This document shows, piece after piece, positions 39,359 through 51,878 of a DNA stretch of 64,000 bases. Source of the stretch: Zygnema cylindricum (taxonomy: Eukaryota > Streptophyta > Zygnematophyceae > Zygnematales > Zygnemataceae); assembly GCA_037447655.1 (NCBI GenBank), contig JBBHKE010000271.1:310001-374000 (forward strand), written 5' to 3'. The notes under the pieces are model-generated. The model searched no databases, was not told where the DNA came from, and saw nothing but the letters and a program-made list of their open reading frames with translations. How positions within the stretch are numbered: the first letter of the stretch is position 1; each line of letters opens with the position of its first letter. A program made the position numbers and the translations under genes.

Positions 39359-39825
39359 TAGTGTTGTGTAACGGAAGGGTTTTGCCGATAATCAATATGT
39401 ACGTTTTTTTGGCTTGCCGATAATCGATACATCGGCACGATATATCTACACCAGTGTTATCGCCGATTAAAAACCGATATTATCGGTCTTTTATCGCGAT
39501 AAACCGGTACCGATAACTATCACCGTAATTGTACAATTCTTACCGTACAAGTGTACGGTTTGTTTTGTCGAACTAAACCGTCGTTATTTCGTTACACAAA
39601 GTACGGAACATATTGTTACACGTGACATGCCCCGTTACATACATTGAAAAATATAATACAATATATTATAAAGTACTATTAAATAACATACTATATTTTT
39701 TCCACTTATCGCCAATAAGAAATTGGTTGGTTTCGGAGCGATATATCGAGACCCCTCACCGTTTGAAAACCAATAACTATCGGTATCGCTGTTATTGCAA
39801 AATTTCTTACCGATACACAACACTA
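39359..39825. mobile_element. hAT-like non-autonomous element, 467 bp
   Basis: Ends TAGTGTTGTGTAACGG and, inverted, TAGTGTTGTGTATCGG. Flanking eight-base repeats TTTTTACA (39,351-39,358) and GTTTTACA (39,826-39,833). The interior is made of CGATATATCG, TATCGCGATAA and CCGATAA palindromes, as in the copy at 18,325-18,736. No coding capacity. Confidence 0.8.
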
Positions 39826-40300
39826 GTTTTACATCATTGAACCTACGATACAGTTCCATATTTTACACCTTTTTCCTGCGATCACGTTGTTTCCAGGCAA
39901 TCACGTTTTAATACGGTGAAGTTAATGTACGTCCAATATTCAATTTGTCCCATTTTAGTACAATCACATGGTAATGAGATCACATTTTGGCTACATTTCT
40001 ATATGATCACGTTTTTCTCAGAGCGATATATCGGGACCCCTCGACATATGATAATTGATAACTATCGATATCGGTGTTATCGCAAAATATTACTACCGAT
40101 ACACAACACTAGTTCTACATCATTGAACTGACTATACAGTTCTAAATTTTTAACCTTTTTCTTGCGGTCACGTTGTTTCCATACGATCACGATTTAATAC
40201 GGTGAAGTAATTGTAGGTCCACTTTTCAATTTGGTCCCATTTTAGTACAATCACGTTGCAGTGAGATCACATTTTGACCACATTTCTATATGATCACGAC
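39737..40300 (+). repeat. 283-bp tandem duplication covering a transposon end
   Basis: The block starting GAGCGATATATCG at 39,737 is repeated at 40,020 with the same order: transposon end CCGATACACAACACTAG, then TACATCATTGAAC, GATCACGTTGTTTCC, AATACGGTGAAGT and TTTTAGTACAATCAC. The right half of the hAT-like element is therefore present twice. Confidence 0.8.
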
Positions 40301-40707
40301 TTTGTACCACGATTTGACCACATTTTTATGTAATCACATTTTTCCGCAGTCACCTTTTTGTATAATCGTGGTTTTGTCCGTTATGTTATTGTCACTATTC
40401 TATACGGTCACATTTTAATACAACCACGTTTTTGTACTGTCATATTTTCGTACTTTCATATTTATGAATGATCACGATTCAATACGGTCATAAATTTTAA
40501 CAATAAATAGTTTATAAGGTAAATATGTAGCATGGTCGTGTTTCTGGCTCGTCACGTTTTTGTACAATCTCGTTTTAAGATGGTCACTTTTTACTGAGGT
40601 CACATTTATTTACAATCACCTTGGTGTATTGTCACGTGTTTGTCCAGTCACGTTTTTTAAATGTCGTGTTTTTCTATGGTCACATTTTTGTGCGATAACG
40701 TTTTGTA
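39855..40707. repeat. Degenerate minisatellite, GATCACGTTTTTGTAC-like
   Basis: Irregular units of about 15-22 bp containing (G/A)TCAC(G/A)TTTT. The array resumes after the inserted retrotransposon at 45,335-45,420 (TTGTACAGGTCACATTTGTG), showing that the copia element at 40,708-45,334 inserted into it. Confidence 0.6.
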
Positions 40708-41778
40708 TGTTGTCCATAGCCTACTTCAGCCATGGTTTTCTCTCTGAAGCACCACAGACTACTCCCAAACAACTGTGTTTCAAACAACACATATTACTCC
40801 ACAATGAATAGAATCACCTCAAACTTCCCCAATATGCATTTTTAGACAATTTCACCTCCCAAAGTTAACGCCAAATCCACGAAGGCATCCAAAAGATATG
40901 AGCTGCAGAGTTTCCCAAAAACACTTGACAGCCTACCAAACTAACCAGTTAGACTTCTCACACAATTCTACAGAAAAATCAGATCACACTAAAACATATA
41001 GTTTATAGATTATGGAATACATCCACAAAGTTTCACATCAAAGTAACAACCAGAGTGATCACACTAACATGTCAAAGTTGCACAAAAACAATGTGTCATG
41101 TCTTTGATTAACTCAGCTGTGATGATCACAATAATCTAAGTCCTACAAGTTATACTCAGAGATTTCACTACTGTATGTACGGAGGCATACGAGCCGTACA
41201 TTTTCTACCACCTACTTATATTACTACGAGTATACCTGAATAATTGGATGTATGTCAGAATGAATTAATCTATACAAATAAACTAATTAACAAAAGAACA
41301 AACCACTGTTTAGCCAAATATTTACACCGACATCTACTCAAAGTCAACTTGCTCAGTCACTTGTGATCTTCTTATGAACCTCGTCCACCGACTTGATTCA
41401 TATCAACAGCAGTTGCGTTGTCAGCTTCGTTGCAGTTGCGTTGTCACATACCTTGACATTTCCAAAAATAGTCGTAGCTTCGTCGCAGCTGTGTTGTCTT
41501 ATTCAAAGTACACTTGTCTCAAATAGATGCGCCGTACCGGCGGCGCATATTTCAACGTTTTGTACATTTCAAATCGGATCGCTCCGCGATCCGCTGTGTA
41601 TTTATTATTGCGTAGTCACGCCACTCAATAACTCCCTTACTTCACTTTAGTTTTATCCGTACGTTTACTCCCCCAATCCGTGAATCCAATCAAACCTCCA
41701 TATTAATAATATACGCACAAAACGTCTCAAGCATACAAAATTTCGCGTACGCACGAAACTAAGTTTTCAAAAACAACA
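40708..41778 (-). repeat. 3' LTR of the gag-only copia element
   Basis: Contains repeated CAGTTGCGTTGTC / GCTTCGTTGC motifs at about 41,400-41,515. Adjacent internal sequence on the minus strand ends CATGGGAG, serving as a short polypurine tract. Confidence 0.85.
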
Positions 41779-43275
41779 CTCCCATGAAAATTTAGTTTCG
41801 TGCACCGGAATAAAATTTGCAGCGTGTGAAGTGTCAAACGCCACCACTGTTTCCGATGCGGTTTAATACTGGGTTGCTGAGTTGCGACGCGAACTGCTTC
41901 CGCTGATTCACGACTGCTTCTGTTGCGTTGCTATATTGCATTGTTGCGTTGGGACGTGAATTGCTTCCTCTGATTCACCACTGCTTCCGCTGCGTTCCAA
42001 CCATATGTTCCAAACTTCCCCTTTTTGACAACTGCCTCCTTGCCAAGTTAGTCATTTAACATTCAAACACTTTTTGTCTTCCATGAAAAACTTTATCAGC
42101 TACTTTGTTAATTTCTGTGAATTTTACAAACTTACAAATTTGAATATCGTCCCGTAACAGCTCCCCCTATGCCATAAATGCCAAATTGTCCTTTCACTAA
42201 TAATATAACACCTCTCCAGTAAATCCGAATTTCCAATTGTAATCGTCACTTAGTCATATGACCAGTATTTGTTGAAAAATATCTCGTCTCTACGCACTTT
42301 CATTGAACAGTTGTTGCACCTTCTCTCCTATTAGATACTTCCACACCTTCCGCTTCCTTCGATATATGTTGCCTAAATTACGACACCAAATTCCCTTATA
42401 CCCTACTGAAAAGTCGTTCAAGTCTCTCCATTTTCCCATCAAACATCCTCTCAACATTGCAGGTCGCGTTCTCTTGTGTGATCGATTTTGTAACTTGTTT
42501 CTTCTCCTATGTTTTTCCTAAATTAGTATCATTTTTTTTCTTTCTTACTTGATTCTCATCTGTTTGTAGGATTTTTACTTCTGCAATTATTTGCCTTCCC
42601 ATTACTTTTATAAATTGTGGTTTTTCTTACTAATTTTTGGTATTTTTTTGTAGATCTTCCACTCCCCGTAAGTGTATGCATCCTGAATTCTTTCATTCCG
42701 ATCCCCCTTTCATTTAGTTGCTTTTTCCTCTTCCTAATATTCCTTCTTAATATCCAAATTTCTCCAATTTTATGACCTTTCTTTTCTTAACCTCATTTTC
42801 TTAACGATCTCTTTCGATCCTTCGCTGAATTCATTAACTTTTAAACCCACATTATTTTCCACCTCTGATGTCAATTCCCCATCTTGTGTGAATTCACCAT
42901 TTTCTCTCTTATAATCTTCCTCCTTTACTCCAAGTTTTGCTTTTAGGTCATTTTTCTCCATATCTAAGGAATATTATGCTCCCACTTTTAAGTTTACTTC
43001 TCTAACTCTCCTTTCTTCAAGCATTTCGTCCCCTCGTAAGTCATTTACACACACCAATCTATCACAAGAAAGAGTCACAATAACCGAATCTTTTTCACTC
43101 TCTTCTTTCTCCACATTATCTTCAATGACCACACTATTTTCAATTCCTTCCACTTCCACTTCTGGTTGCCCTTTAATTCCTTCAACTCCTGTATCATTAA
43201 CCCTTTTATTTTGTAAGTTTGTGTCTCTCACCAATCTGTCATAGGAAACATTGATAATAACCGAATCCTTTTCTG

Positions 43276-44247
43276 TCACCTCTTTTCCACATCCGGAAAA
43301 ACGAAAATAGTCAGTAAGTAAATATATTCTTCGACGAAAGGTGTAAGCCTTTTGTCATCCGTTGAATCTTGTCTCTCACTCATGAAAGCACTTCGTTCCC
43401 TCCTTGTTGAGGGTCTAACTTGGTTGTTGTCCCATCCATCTTTGAAATTTCGTGTTACACATGCACTTTTATATGATGGACATACCCTGAAGGTATGTCC
43501 TAAATCTTTACAGTAAAAACAATTCTTAGGTCTATCTTCGAACTCACTACTACTTTTAATTTTCTGAAATTGAGACTTAGATTCCTTCATATTTCTCTCA
43601 TTTGATAAAACCTGTTTACCAGCCTCTTCATCTAAAACAAATCTTCTTGATAAAGTTAAGCTCCAATCCTTTTTATCAATTAAAGTCAATCTATCTAATG
43701 CACTCTTATATTTTTGAGGGAGGCTTTTCATTAACAAGAGAGCTCGTTGAGCATCTGTAAGGTTTCCTCCTACCAAATCATTTTCTGCAAATAATACTTT
43801 TATGTCAATACAGTGTTTCTCCATACTACCTCATACATACTTGTATTCAACTATTTTTGTAACACTGCTAAGCCAATGATATGTAGAAGTCTTTGCATAC
43901 ATACATTCTAAGCACTTCCATAATTCAGATGCACTTTTAAAACTTAGGTATGACATTACTAGTTCCTCAGTCAAGGAGTTATGGATAACCCTTAAACACT
44001 CATGGTTCTTTTTCTTCCATTTGATGTTTTGGCCAAAGTACCATCCACCGCATCCATTGGCTCCATCATCTCGAAGTTGAAGAGTTAAACACTCATGGTT
44101 CTTTTTCTTCCATTTGATGTTTTGGCCAAAGTACCATCCACCGCATCCATTGGCTCCATCATCTCGAAGTAGCTCTTCAACATACATCTCCAGTAATGAT
44201 ATTTAGATCTATTTAATATGAGTAGCCATGGGCCTGGGCCCATAACG
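43276..44247 (-). pseudogene. Copia gag remnant with zinc knuckle
   Basis: Reading the minus strand: an N-terminal KYHYW block, an ELWKCLECMYA region typical of copia gag (UBN2-type), an in-frame TGA at about 43,834, then LLMKSLPQKYKSALD and an intact CCHC knuckle (CFYCKDLGHTFRVC). A 93-bp in-frame tandem duplication (43,994-44,086 and 44,087-44,179) doubles the GANGCGGWYFG segment. The frame breaks after the knuckle. Further minus frames at 42,770-43,279 are acidic and lysine-rich and are also present at 63,358-63,669. Confidence 0.8.
44234..44246 (-). other. Primer-binding site matching the anticodon arm of initiator tRNA-Met
   Basis: One base inside the 5' LTR the minus strand reads GTTATGGGCCCAG. 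Twelve bases (GTTATGGGCCCA) are complementary to the anticodon-loop and stem region of plant initiator tRNA-Met. Priming from a half-molecule of this tRNA is established for Drosophila copia and yeast Ty5; the call here is by complementarity. Confidence 0.6.
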
Positions 44248-45334
44248 TGTTGTCCATAGCCTATTTCAGCCATGGATTACTTTCGGAGGCACCACAGACT
44301 ACTCCCAAATAGTTATGTTTTAGACAACACAAATTACTCCACAATGGATAGAATCACCTCAAACTTTTCCAATATGAATGATATTCTAGACAATTTCACC
44401 TCCCAAAGTTAACGCCAAATCCACGAAGGCATCCAAAAGATATGAGCTGCAGAGTTTCCCAAAAACACTTGACAGCCTACCAAACTAACCAGTTAGACTT
44501 CTCACAAAATACTACAAAAGAAGTACATCAGACTGAAACTTCACACACATATATTTTATAGATCATAGAATACATTATTCACAAAGTTTCACATCAAAGT
44601 AATTACCAGAGTGATCACACTAACAGGTCAAAGTTGCAGAAAAACAGTCTGCCATGTCTTTGATTAACTCAACTATGATGATCACAACAATCTAAGTCCT
44701 ACAAGTTATACTCAAAGATTTCACTACTGTATGTACGGAGGCATACCAGCCGTACATTATCTACCACCTACCTAAATTACTACGAGTATACCTGAATAAT
44801 TTGATGTATGTCTGAATGAATTAATCTATACTAATAAACTAATTAACAAAAGGACAAACCACTGTTCAACCAAATATTTACACTGACATCTACTCAAAGT
44901 CAACTTGCTTAGTCACTTGTGATATTCTTATGAATCTCGTCCACCGACTTGATTCATATCAACAGCAGCTGCGTTGTCAACTTTGTCGCAGCTTCGTTGT
45001 CAAATACCTAGACATATCCAAAAATAGCCGCAGCTTCGTCCCAACTACGTTATCATATTCAAAGTACAATTGTCTCAAATAGATGTGCCGTATCGGCGGC
45101 GTATATTTAACTGTTTCGTACATTTCAAATCTGATCGCTCCGAGATTCGCCGTCCATTTCTTAGTGCGTAGTCACGCCACTCAATATTTCCCTTACTTCA
45201 CTTTAGTTTTATCCGTACGTTTGCTCCCCCTATCCGTGAATCCATTCAAACCTTGATATTAATAAAATACGCACGAAACGTCTCAAGCGTACAAAATGTC
45301 GCGTACGCACGAAGCTAAGTTTTCAAAAACAACA
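44248..45334 (-). repeat. 5' LTR of the gag-only copia element
   Basis: Aligns along its full length with 40,708-41,778, with small insertions. Ends TGTTGTCC...AACAACA. The promoter should lie in it, but no single TATA box was singled out. Confidence 0.85.
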
Positions 45335-45339
45335 TTGTA

Positions 45340-46215
45340 CAGGTCACATTTGTGTAATATTATTTTTTTCCACCAATATTCTTGTGTTTACTTAGTATAC
45401 GGTCATGTTTATGTACTTACACGGTAAACTACGCCAAAAAACAAGCAATTTTTTCATCTTTATACTTTTCACTTCATTTAGATCACAATTTGAAACTTGC
45501 TCACGACGAAGTACTGATATAATTATAAGAGCTCACAATGTTTAATTTTTATGCATTTAAGACATGAAAGATACCTGTTACCAAAAATAGTTTTCATTAA
45601 AGTACACGTTTTACAAAAACCACATCAATATTTAGTCTTGGCCAAGTTTCACAGTATCACTCAAAGTAAGTGGAGAGTATCAAGAGGCTTACGTGCCAGT
45701 CTGATGCGATAATTTTGGTAGCTTAGTTGTAAAAATTATGAAAATGAAGAATTTTGAGTTAAAGGTTATAGGCGCATGCCCTAAACTGCTAATGGAGCAT
45801 AATTTATGATGTATAAGATTCTCGTGGTCGGCAATATCAAAAAGAAGTGAATTTTTTATGCAGTGAACAAAATCGCGTTGAGTTTGGTAAAGCTACAACA
45901 ATATGAAGAGACCGGAGGGAAGATTCCACTTAAGGCGAAGGGTTTATTATCATTATTGACTCAGAGTGAGGCAAAAACGGATGATACGCATGTTCAATTT
46001 TTTTGTTGTTTATGTGCATGGGTAAGGAAATTATTATAACATGTACCAGATTTTGGAGTGCAACAAATATTTATAATGTGTTAGATGAGATATACCAAAT
46101 GTCTAATTTGCAACAACATGCTCTAGTTGATCAACCCATTGCAAGTTACAAGGTTCAAACGAGGTCTAATGATACGTACATTAATAAGTCTATATACCTT
46201 ATAAGTGAAATTCTA
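45340..46215. other. Unassigned AT-rich sequence
   Basis: After a short tail of the degenerate minisatellite there is no recognisable element or gene. Poly(A/T)-rich, with scattered short frames only. Confidence 0.5.
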
Positions 46216-47303
46216 TGGAATCCATTTCCCCACAGAAATCGCAAATCTAAAGAAACTTATTTAGATAGTGCCGACTCTAGGTTGATACAAACCCAAATGA
46301 ATGACACCGTGACAGTAAAAACCCTAATATAGGTTACCCTTGTGAGAGAAGACTTTATTTGTGCTCAGTTCCCCCACATAATGTGAAGGTAGAATATGAG
46401 TTTTTGGACACATTCCCCCAATTTGGATTTCCCTTATAAATGCAGCCACCTTGGCAGGCAAAATCTTTGACCAACTACATTATTGTGTAGCGTGGACTCC
46501 TCTGAGTCCGCAACAAACATAATCACTAAATTTGCTCCCTTAAGCATTAAGTTATGACCGGCCAAAGTTGGCGTATAAATACAAAAGGCCTCTCAGAGAG
46601 AGGTGCCTCAAAAAGTTATAAGTCCTAAATCCTTCTCTCATCCTCCTACTACTACAGTACCTAACCAATCATAAGAGTGTAAGGTACAAGAAGGTACATG
46701 TGCCACTGTACTTCTTGTACGATCATAGTAGGGCATGGCCGTCACGCTGACGCCTATCAATTCCTAAGCCGTAGTCGCTCTCCGCGTAATGATTGTTGTC
46801 CACTCAAGGCTTGCCACGTGTCATCCGCCGACATTAGCTTGCAAACCACGAAATGTCCACTCCGGTGCTTCGGCTCCAATGTAAGCCGTCCGATTTGAAA
46901 TCCGCAATTAATCGCGACCGTTTAAATTTGTTGTTTCGTTTCATATTCCGTGAAATGGAGTATGTAGATTGGTACCATATCTGAATACAAATGACACATA
47001 ATATATGTATCGTTTCATCAAGACCTAACCAATAAGGCCAACGCTTTTTTGCTAGGTGGTAACTTTGAAGGGACTAGGATAAAACCCTAGTGGGGTCACA
47101 AATTCTTTTAATTACTCTTTTTTTTCTCTCTCTTTAGTCTACACCTTATCTGCTACGGAGATAGCCATGGTGGCTCTCCGCCTACTCTCTCTTTTATCTA
47201 GAGTCTAGATTAAGAAGTGAATATTAATTACTTTTTTTGTGGTATGACTTGCTCTTTTTAAATTTTAAATACAGACATAGAAAATTTATAAATTTCATCA
47301 ATG
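46216..47303 (-). repeat. Solo LTR of the family at 53.6-56.2 and 58.5-59.8 kb
   Basis: Collinear with the LTR at 53,631-54,775. Shared blocks include GATAGTG-C-ACTC, CCCTTATAAATGCAGCCACC, TGTGTAGC-TGGACTCC, TGAGTCCGC-GCAA, GTACTT-TTGTACG, AGCCATGG and ATACAGACATAGAAAAT. There is no gag or pol beside it. It carries a T-arm-like hairpin (CTAGG-ATAAAAC-CCTAG, 47,074-47,090). Confidence 0.7.
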
Positions 47304-48414
47304 AGCAGGTATTTCAATTAATAAGTAGGATACCTGTAAATTATAAGTGTGTTCACGGACTTGAAAAATTTATAAACCACCTAAGCAAGTATTCCGACTA
47401 GTAAATGAACTACCTATATATTACAGGTGCGTATTTGAACAGTTTCATACGAGTGACGAAAAACAAAACTAGAGCATAACCCAAATGTAGTTTTTTCTAT
47501 TATCGCCAAAAAATTGTTAAAACATATGATTTCGTTCTATCTTTCCCTTTAGTAGAAATTTATTTATCCCATTTTATATCTATTTTGTATTATTTTTTAA
47601 CAACAACCGCATTGGAAAAAAAACAGCGAACCCTCAAACATAGAAAATATCTTATAACATTATGCTAATAACATATACATCGACCATTAAGTTAATTATT
47701 CCTTTTATAGTTGATATGGCATCAGATTTATTTGCGAATAACAAATCCATATACCATTAAGTTAACTTTTCCTTTTGTAGTTGACATTCCGTTAGATCCA
47801 TTCCCGCTATAAATTTTGATTGGAGAATTTTTTTTGAGTGAGGTAAGCTTATTGTTGTCCTTACACATGTGAACTGAATAGAGTCCATAATCCCGACAAA
47901 GTTAAACAATCAATTGGTCGCTTGCCAGAGGCTAAAAATCTTAATGGGGAAGTAGTCGCATTTAGTTTATACTGTTTTTGAGAAATTTTACGAAACAATA
48001 TTTAATTGTTGGGAAAAAGCTTGTCCATGGGTTTTCCTCCGTTCTCTTCATTGGTTTTGAGAAAAAAAAGTCACTTGTTTTTCTTGATCCGTGCTCGTTT
48101 ACTTGATCCGTGCTTATTGCAGATAAAGCACAAAAACTTGTCTTTATCTTTTATTATTTTCCTAACATCGTTAACACGGTTACCACTCCACTGTTTCATA
48201 TACTGTGTGCTTAGAGCCTAAGTTGTAGGATTTGTTCGTATTAGATTGATATTATACAAAGGTGGAACCTACAACGTGGGACCATTTAAAGGTAATATTT
48301 AACTTCTATTGTAAAAGAGGGGGAAAAATCAAGCGAACATGTTCACAAATGTTAAAATGTCGACTATGTGAACACGTGCTATAACGGCAACATTGTGGGA
48401 AAATGTACCCAAAT
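47304..48414. other. AT-rich intergenic sequence with two short tandem duplications
   Basis: Two-copy degenerate repeats occur at about 47,275-47,440 (AAAATTTATAAA ... ACCTGTAAATTATA / ACCTATATATTACAG) and 47,670-47,800 (CATTAAGTTAA-TTTTCCTTTT-TAGTTGA). No gene is supported. Confidence 0.5.
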
Positions 48415-48545
48415 CAGAGTTTTGTGTATAAGTTAAAGTAGAGTTTTGTGTATGAATTAGAGTTTTGTGTATAAATTAAATTTTTGTGTATAAATTAGAG
48501 TTTTGTGCATGAATTAAAGTTTTGTCTATATATTATAGTTAGTTT
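48415..48545 (+). repeat. Minisatellite, about 20-bp AGAGTTTTGTGTATAAATTA unit
   Basis: Six or more consecutive units of AGTTTTGTGTATAAATTAG with minor changes, directly next to a MITE. Confidence 0.85.
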
Positions 48546-48592
48546 TGTCTTGGCGAATGGCCTTTAACACAAATTAGAGTTAATAACACCAT

Positions 48593-49060
48593 ACCGCGAA
48601 TCGTAATTAGAGTAAAGTAAAAATTAGAGTAAAAAAAAAGAAAAAATAATTTGGGTTATGAACTCTAATTTGTGTGATATTTAAGTATTCTAATTTGGCG
48701 GGCTGAATATCGCTACCGCAAATTAGGTATTTGTAAAAAATATGACAAAACGTACAAATTATCGTCACTATGACGTTTGCCCTACGCGGTTTGTTAGAAC
48801 GCAGTTACATGATAACGGCCTGTATTAAATCATTATTTGTACTTTTTTACTTAATAACGTCCAATTTTGCACAGTCAGACACCGACCGTACGCCACACTA
48901 TTTAAAACGACACTGTATTAGAGAGTTATTAACGCTCATTCAAAATATACCTTACATAACGTAAATAAAAATTTAGAATAATGTTCTCTATTTATGGTGG
49001 TAGAGTCAAAATTTGGGGTGACGGAACTAGCATATATTACTCTAATTACGATTCACGGTG
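48593..49060. mobile_element. MITE, CACCGCGAATC family
   Basis: The left end reads TACCGCGAATCGTAATTAGA (terminal CA altered), the right end inverted from ATTACGATTCACGGTG, followed by TA. The interior has the same CGTCACTATGACGTTTGC, GTTACATGATAACG, TTTTTACTTAATA and ATTTAAAACGACA blocks as other copies. A second degenerate end, TTTAACGCTAATAACGACTCACGGTGTA, follows at 49,089-49,115. Confidence 0.75.
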
Positions 49061-49344
49061 TATTCGTTTTTTCTACACTAATTATTTTTTAACGCTAATA
49101 ACGACTCACGGTGTACTTTACATGAATTCGAGTAAGCGTGAAGTTCCATTGGGACATTTTACAAGTGTATGAACAATATTACACTATGCTACAATTTGAA
49201 CAAAGTTCCATTGCGCAGAGTCTGTAATCCACGTGTTAGCAAAAGAGTGGTACCACGTAAATATAGATTTGATATTGAAAATGTTGAAAAAGGTATTTTT
49301 ATATTTTTTGTCTTTGTCAGTCTGACTATGAAGGTTCTTAAAGT

Positions 49345-49550
49345 CCTCACACTTGTCGCAGTCATTGAAGACTCAAAGACAGCCATGGCTGCCTTAATCA
49401 GTCAAGAAGACAAACTAAAGGAGCAGGAGATAACTCTTTGCAAAAGTTAGGCGCCGAGACTAGGATTTGATCCTAGAACCTATGGAGTGACCGGCGTAGG
49501 GCGTAGCCGTGCGACTTAACCGTTAAGTCTTAATGAAATGTAAAATGTGA
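49345..49550 (+). repeat. LTR fragment with tRNA-like hairpin
   Basis: Matches, in the opposite orientation, the inner part of the LTR at 53,631-54,775: CACACTTGTCGCAGTCATTGAAG, AGCCATGGCTGCC, and GGCGTAG-GCGTAGCCGTGCGACTTAACCGTTAA. It includes CTAGG-ATTTGAT-CCTAG (49,460-49,476). The 93-codon ORF at 49,169-49,450 runs into this fragment and is not a gene. Confidence 0.65.
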
Positions 49551-50079
49551 TGAGTGTGTTTTGTAATTAAAAACAATACGCGGACCTATAGAGGTCTTAA
49601 AGTTGCACGTTGCCTTAACTTCGTTGCTTAAGCTTTGTTCGAAGTGCATCGCAGCTGCGTTGCTGCATCGCAGCTGCGTTGTCTCCCCTCAATGTGTGAC
49701 TTGTATATGTGGATATAAGTGCCTATCCAAGATACCTGTTATGTGTTTTAAGTGACGACGCGTGTTCTTGTAGATTTGTCTTTGTGTTTGTCACACTAAT
49801 TTATTGAGACTTAAAGCTTTCCAAAATCAACACTCCCCTAAAGCTTTAAACTCAATGTATCAGCGCAGCTGCGATATCACACTTAGCGCAGCATGGCAAC
49901 ATAGCAGCGCAACATGGCAAATTAGCAGCGCAACAAACTAACTAATCACCTGGTTCCACTACACCCTAATTTTGGCCTAGCGCAACATGGCAGTATCGGA
50001 GTGCAACAACTCATCTATTTACCCAATCCTACTGCATCTCTACAATACTTCAGCTTAGGAGCAGGAAGAGCTTTAGTAA

Positions 50080-50568
50080 GCATATTAGCAATCATTCTTG
50101 GAGCAAGAAGAGCTTTAGTAAGCATATTAGCAATCATTCTTGTGTCTGGCATATAACATAATTTGATCGCCCTAGAGAACACTTTTCTCTTACAAAGTGT
50201 AATCTTACATCCATGTGTTTACTCTTGAAGTGGTGACTTGGGTTAGAGGTAATGGCAATGGCAGCCTAGTTATCACACCAGATCACTTGTGGCCCAACCT
50301 ACATGTATCCTAGTTCTTGCAACATGGATTTTACACATGAGAGTTCTTTGAGGGCCGAGCTTGCTGCCATATATTCTGACTCCATTGTCGACTGTGCTGT
50401 AACCTTTTGAAGTTTGCTGCTCCAGCAGCAAGTTCCGTTCCCAATTTGCAGAACGAATCCCGTGGTGGATTTTCGGCTTGGCATGTCGCCATAGCTTGCA
50501 TCACTCCATGTTTGCAGCTTCACTTCTCCTCCGCCTAGTGTGAGTTTGAGGTCTTTAGTTCCTGCCAA
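50080..50568 (-). pseudogene. Copia RNase H domain
   Basis: An 89-codon frame (50,299-50,568) has the SDASYGD, STTGFV, CCWSSKLQK and STMESEYMA signatures of copia RNase H with the active-site Asp and Glu residues. Downstream the KHMDVR-HFVRE block and the terminal MLTKAL motif can be traced. A 45-bp in-frame tandem duplication doubles the MLTKAL segment (about 50,055-50,143). Confidence 0.85.
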
Positions 50569-50890
50569 ATATCTTAAGACTCTCCTTGCTGCATCAAAAT
50601 CAGATTTTCACGGATTCTCTAGACTTCTGCTCAGTACTCGACTGCTGCAAAAATGTCAAGACGGGTACGTTCATGAAATATATTAAGCTTCCCACTATCT
50701 GTCTGTAAGGTATTTGTGTCATAGAATCATTCTCCCCTGACTCTTAATACTCGCTAACAATGACACCTGGTTCTGTCTCTTCTCCTTCTAACTTCTACCG
50801 AAACTCCATTGGAGTTAGACATCATTTTGCCCCACGCATTCCATACTCATCTAACATGTTTCCCAATAACCTCTTTTTGAGTCAATTTTG

Positions 50891-51736
50891 TTACTTTCTT
50901 ATTTCTGTCCCTCTCTGCCTAGATACCCTAAAAATATATTTTGCCTCACCGAGGTCTTTCATCTCGAACCGTGAGTTTAGAGCAGTTTTGATTTTGTTAA
51001 TTTTAGCCATTAATTTGCTAATTAATAGTAAATCATCTACATACACCGCTATATACACTATCCCATTTTCACCCTTTAGAACGTAGATAGAGTGATTATA
51101 ACTTATCCTTTGAAATCCTAGGCTGGTCAAGAATTCATCAAGCTTCACATTCCATTGCTTAGGGGCCTGCTTTAGGTCATAAAAAGATTTTAACAGTTTG
51201 CATACTAAGTGCTCTTTTCCTCGTTCTGCATACTTTTCAAGTTTTTGCATGTAAATGGTCTCTTGTAGTTCTCCATGCAAAAATGTTGTCTTTACATCCA
51301 TCTGATGTATTTCGATATCTTCTATAGCAGTTAGGGAAAACAAAATCCCAACTGTCGAAAATCTTACAATCGAAGAAAAAGTTTCATCATAATCAATTCC
51401 TTCCTTTTCATTATACCCCTTTGCCACAAATTTGGCATTATATCGTTCAATTGAGTTATCGAGATTTAACTTCACCTTGAACACCCATTTGCTGCCAATC
51501 GTTTTTCGATCCAGAGGAAGGTCCACAAGCTCCATGTTTGAGCCTCCATGGTGGACTTCATTACATTTTGAGCTGCCTCGATCTAGTGATTGCGCTCTGG
51601 TGATGAGAAGGCTTTTTCGATGGTGAAAGGCTCCTCTAAGGCTGCCGAGTAGGCAAAGTGAGAGCTTGCTTGCAAGCGGCTGCTGATCTTCTTCCCCTTG
51701 AAAATTCTGAGGCTGAGATCGTCGGATGCTGCGCAT
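50891..51736 (-). pseudogene. Copia reverse transcriptase
   Basis: A 281-codon frame with the copia polymerase signatures SKWVFKVKLN, AKGYNEKEGIDYDETF, IHQMDVKTTFLHGEL, LKQAPKQWN and the catalytic YVDD box, followed by SRFEMKDLGEAKYI. The usual LYGLKQ reads SFYDLKQ. The N-terminal about 65 residues differ from typical sequence and the frame shifts before RNase H. Gives the priming and DNA synthesis function when intact; here broken off from its neighbours by stops. Confidence 0.9.
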
Positions 51737-51878
51737 TACGCTGATTGCGCTGGTCGTGATCTGTGTGTATTGATTGCTGTAGGTCCGGTTGGAACTGAAC
51801 CTGTTAAGGAACTTTGAGAGAGATAGACTCCAGAATCACCACCGGAGAAATTTGCATCCGCGCGACAATTTTTTTCAT

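Larger units (their letters stand above)
40708..45334 (-). mobile_element. Copia-type LTR retrotransposon with gag only (non-autonomous)
   Basis: Two direct LTRs (40,708-41,778 and 44,248-45,334) both start TGTTGTCC and end AACAACA, flanked by the target duplication TTGTA (40,703-40,707; 45,335-45,339). Gag motifs read on the minus strand, so the 5' LTR is the right-hand one. The 2.5-kb interior has a degenerate gag with a CCHC zinc knuckle and an acidic linker region but no protease, integrase, reverse transcriptase or RNase H. It must have moved with enzymes supplied by a relative. LTR divergence (several percent by eye, plus indels) indicates an old insertion. Confidence 0.9.

Noticed and set aside
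49169-49450. 93-codon ORF as a gene
   Set aside because: Its 3' half is an LTR fragment and its 5' half has no recognisable domain.
50760-51086. 108-codon plus-strand ORF
   Set aside because: Antisense shadow of the copia reverse transcriptase.
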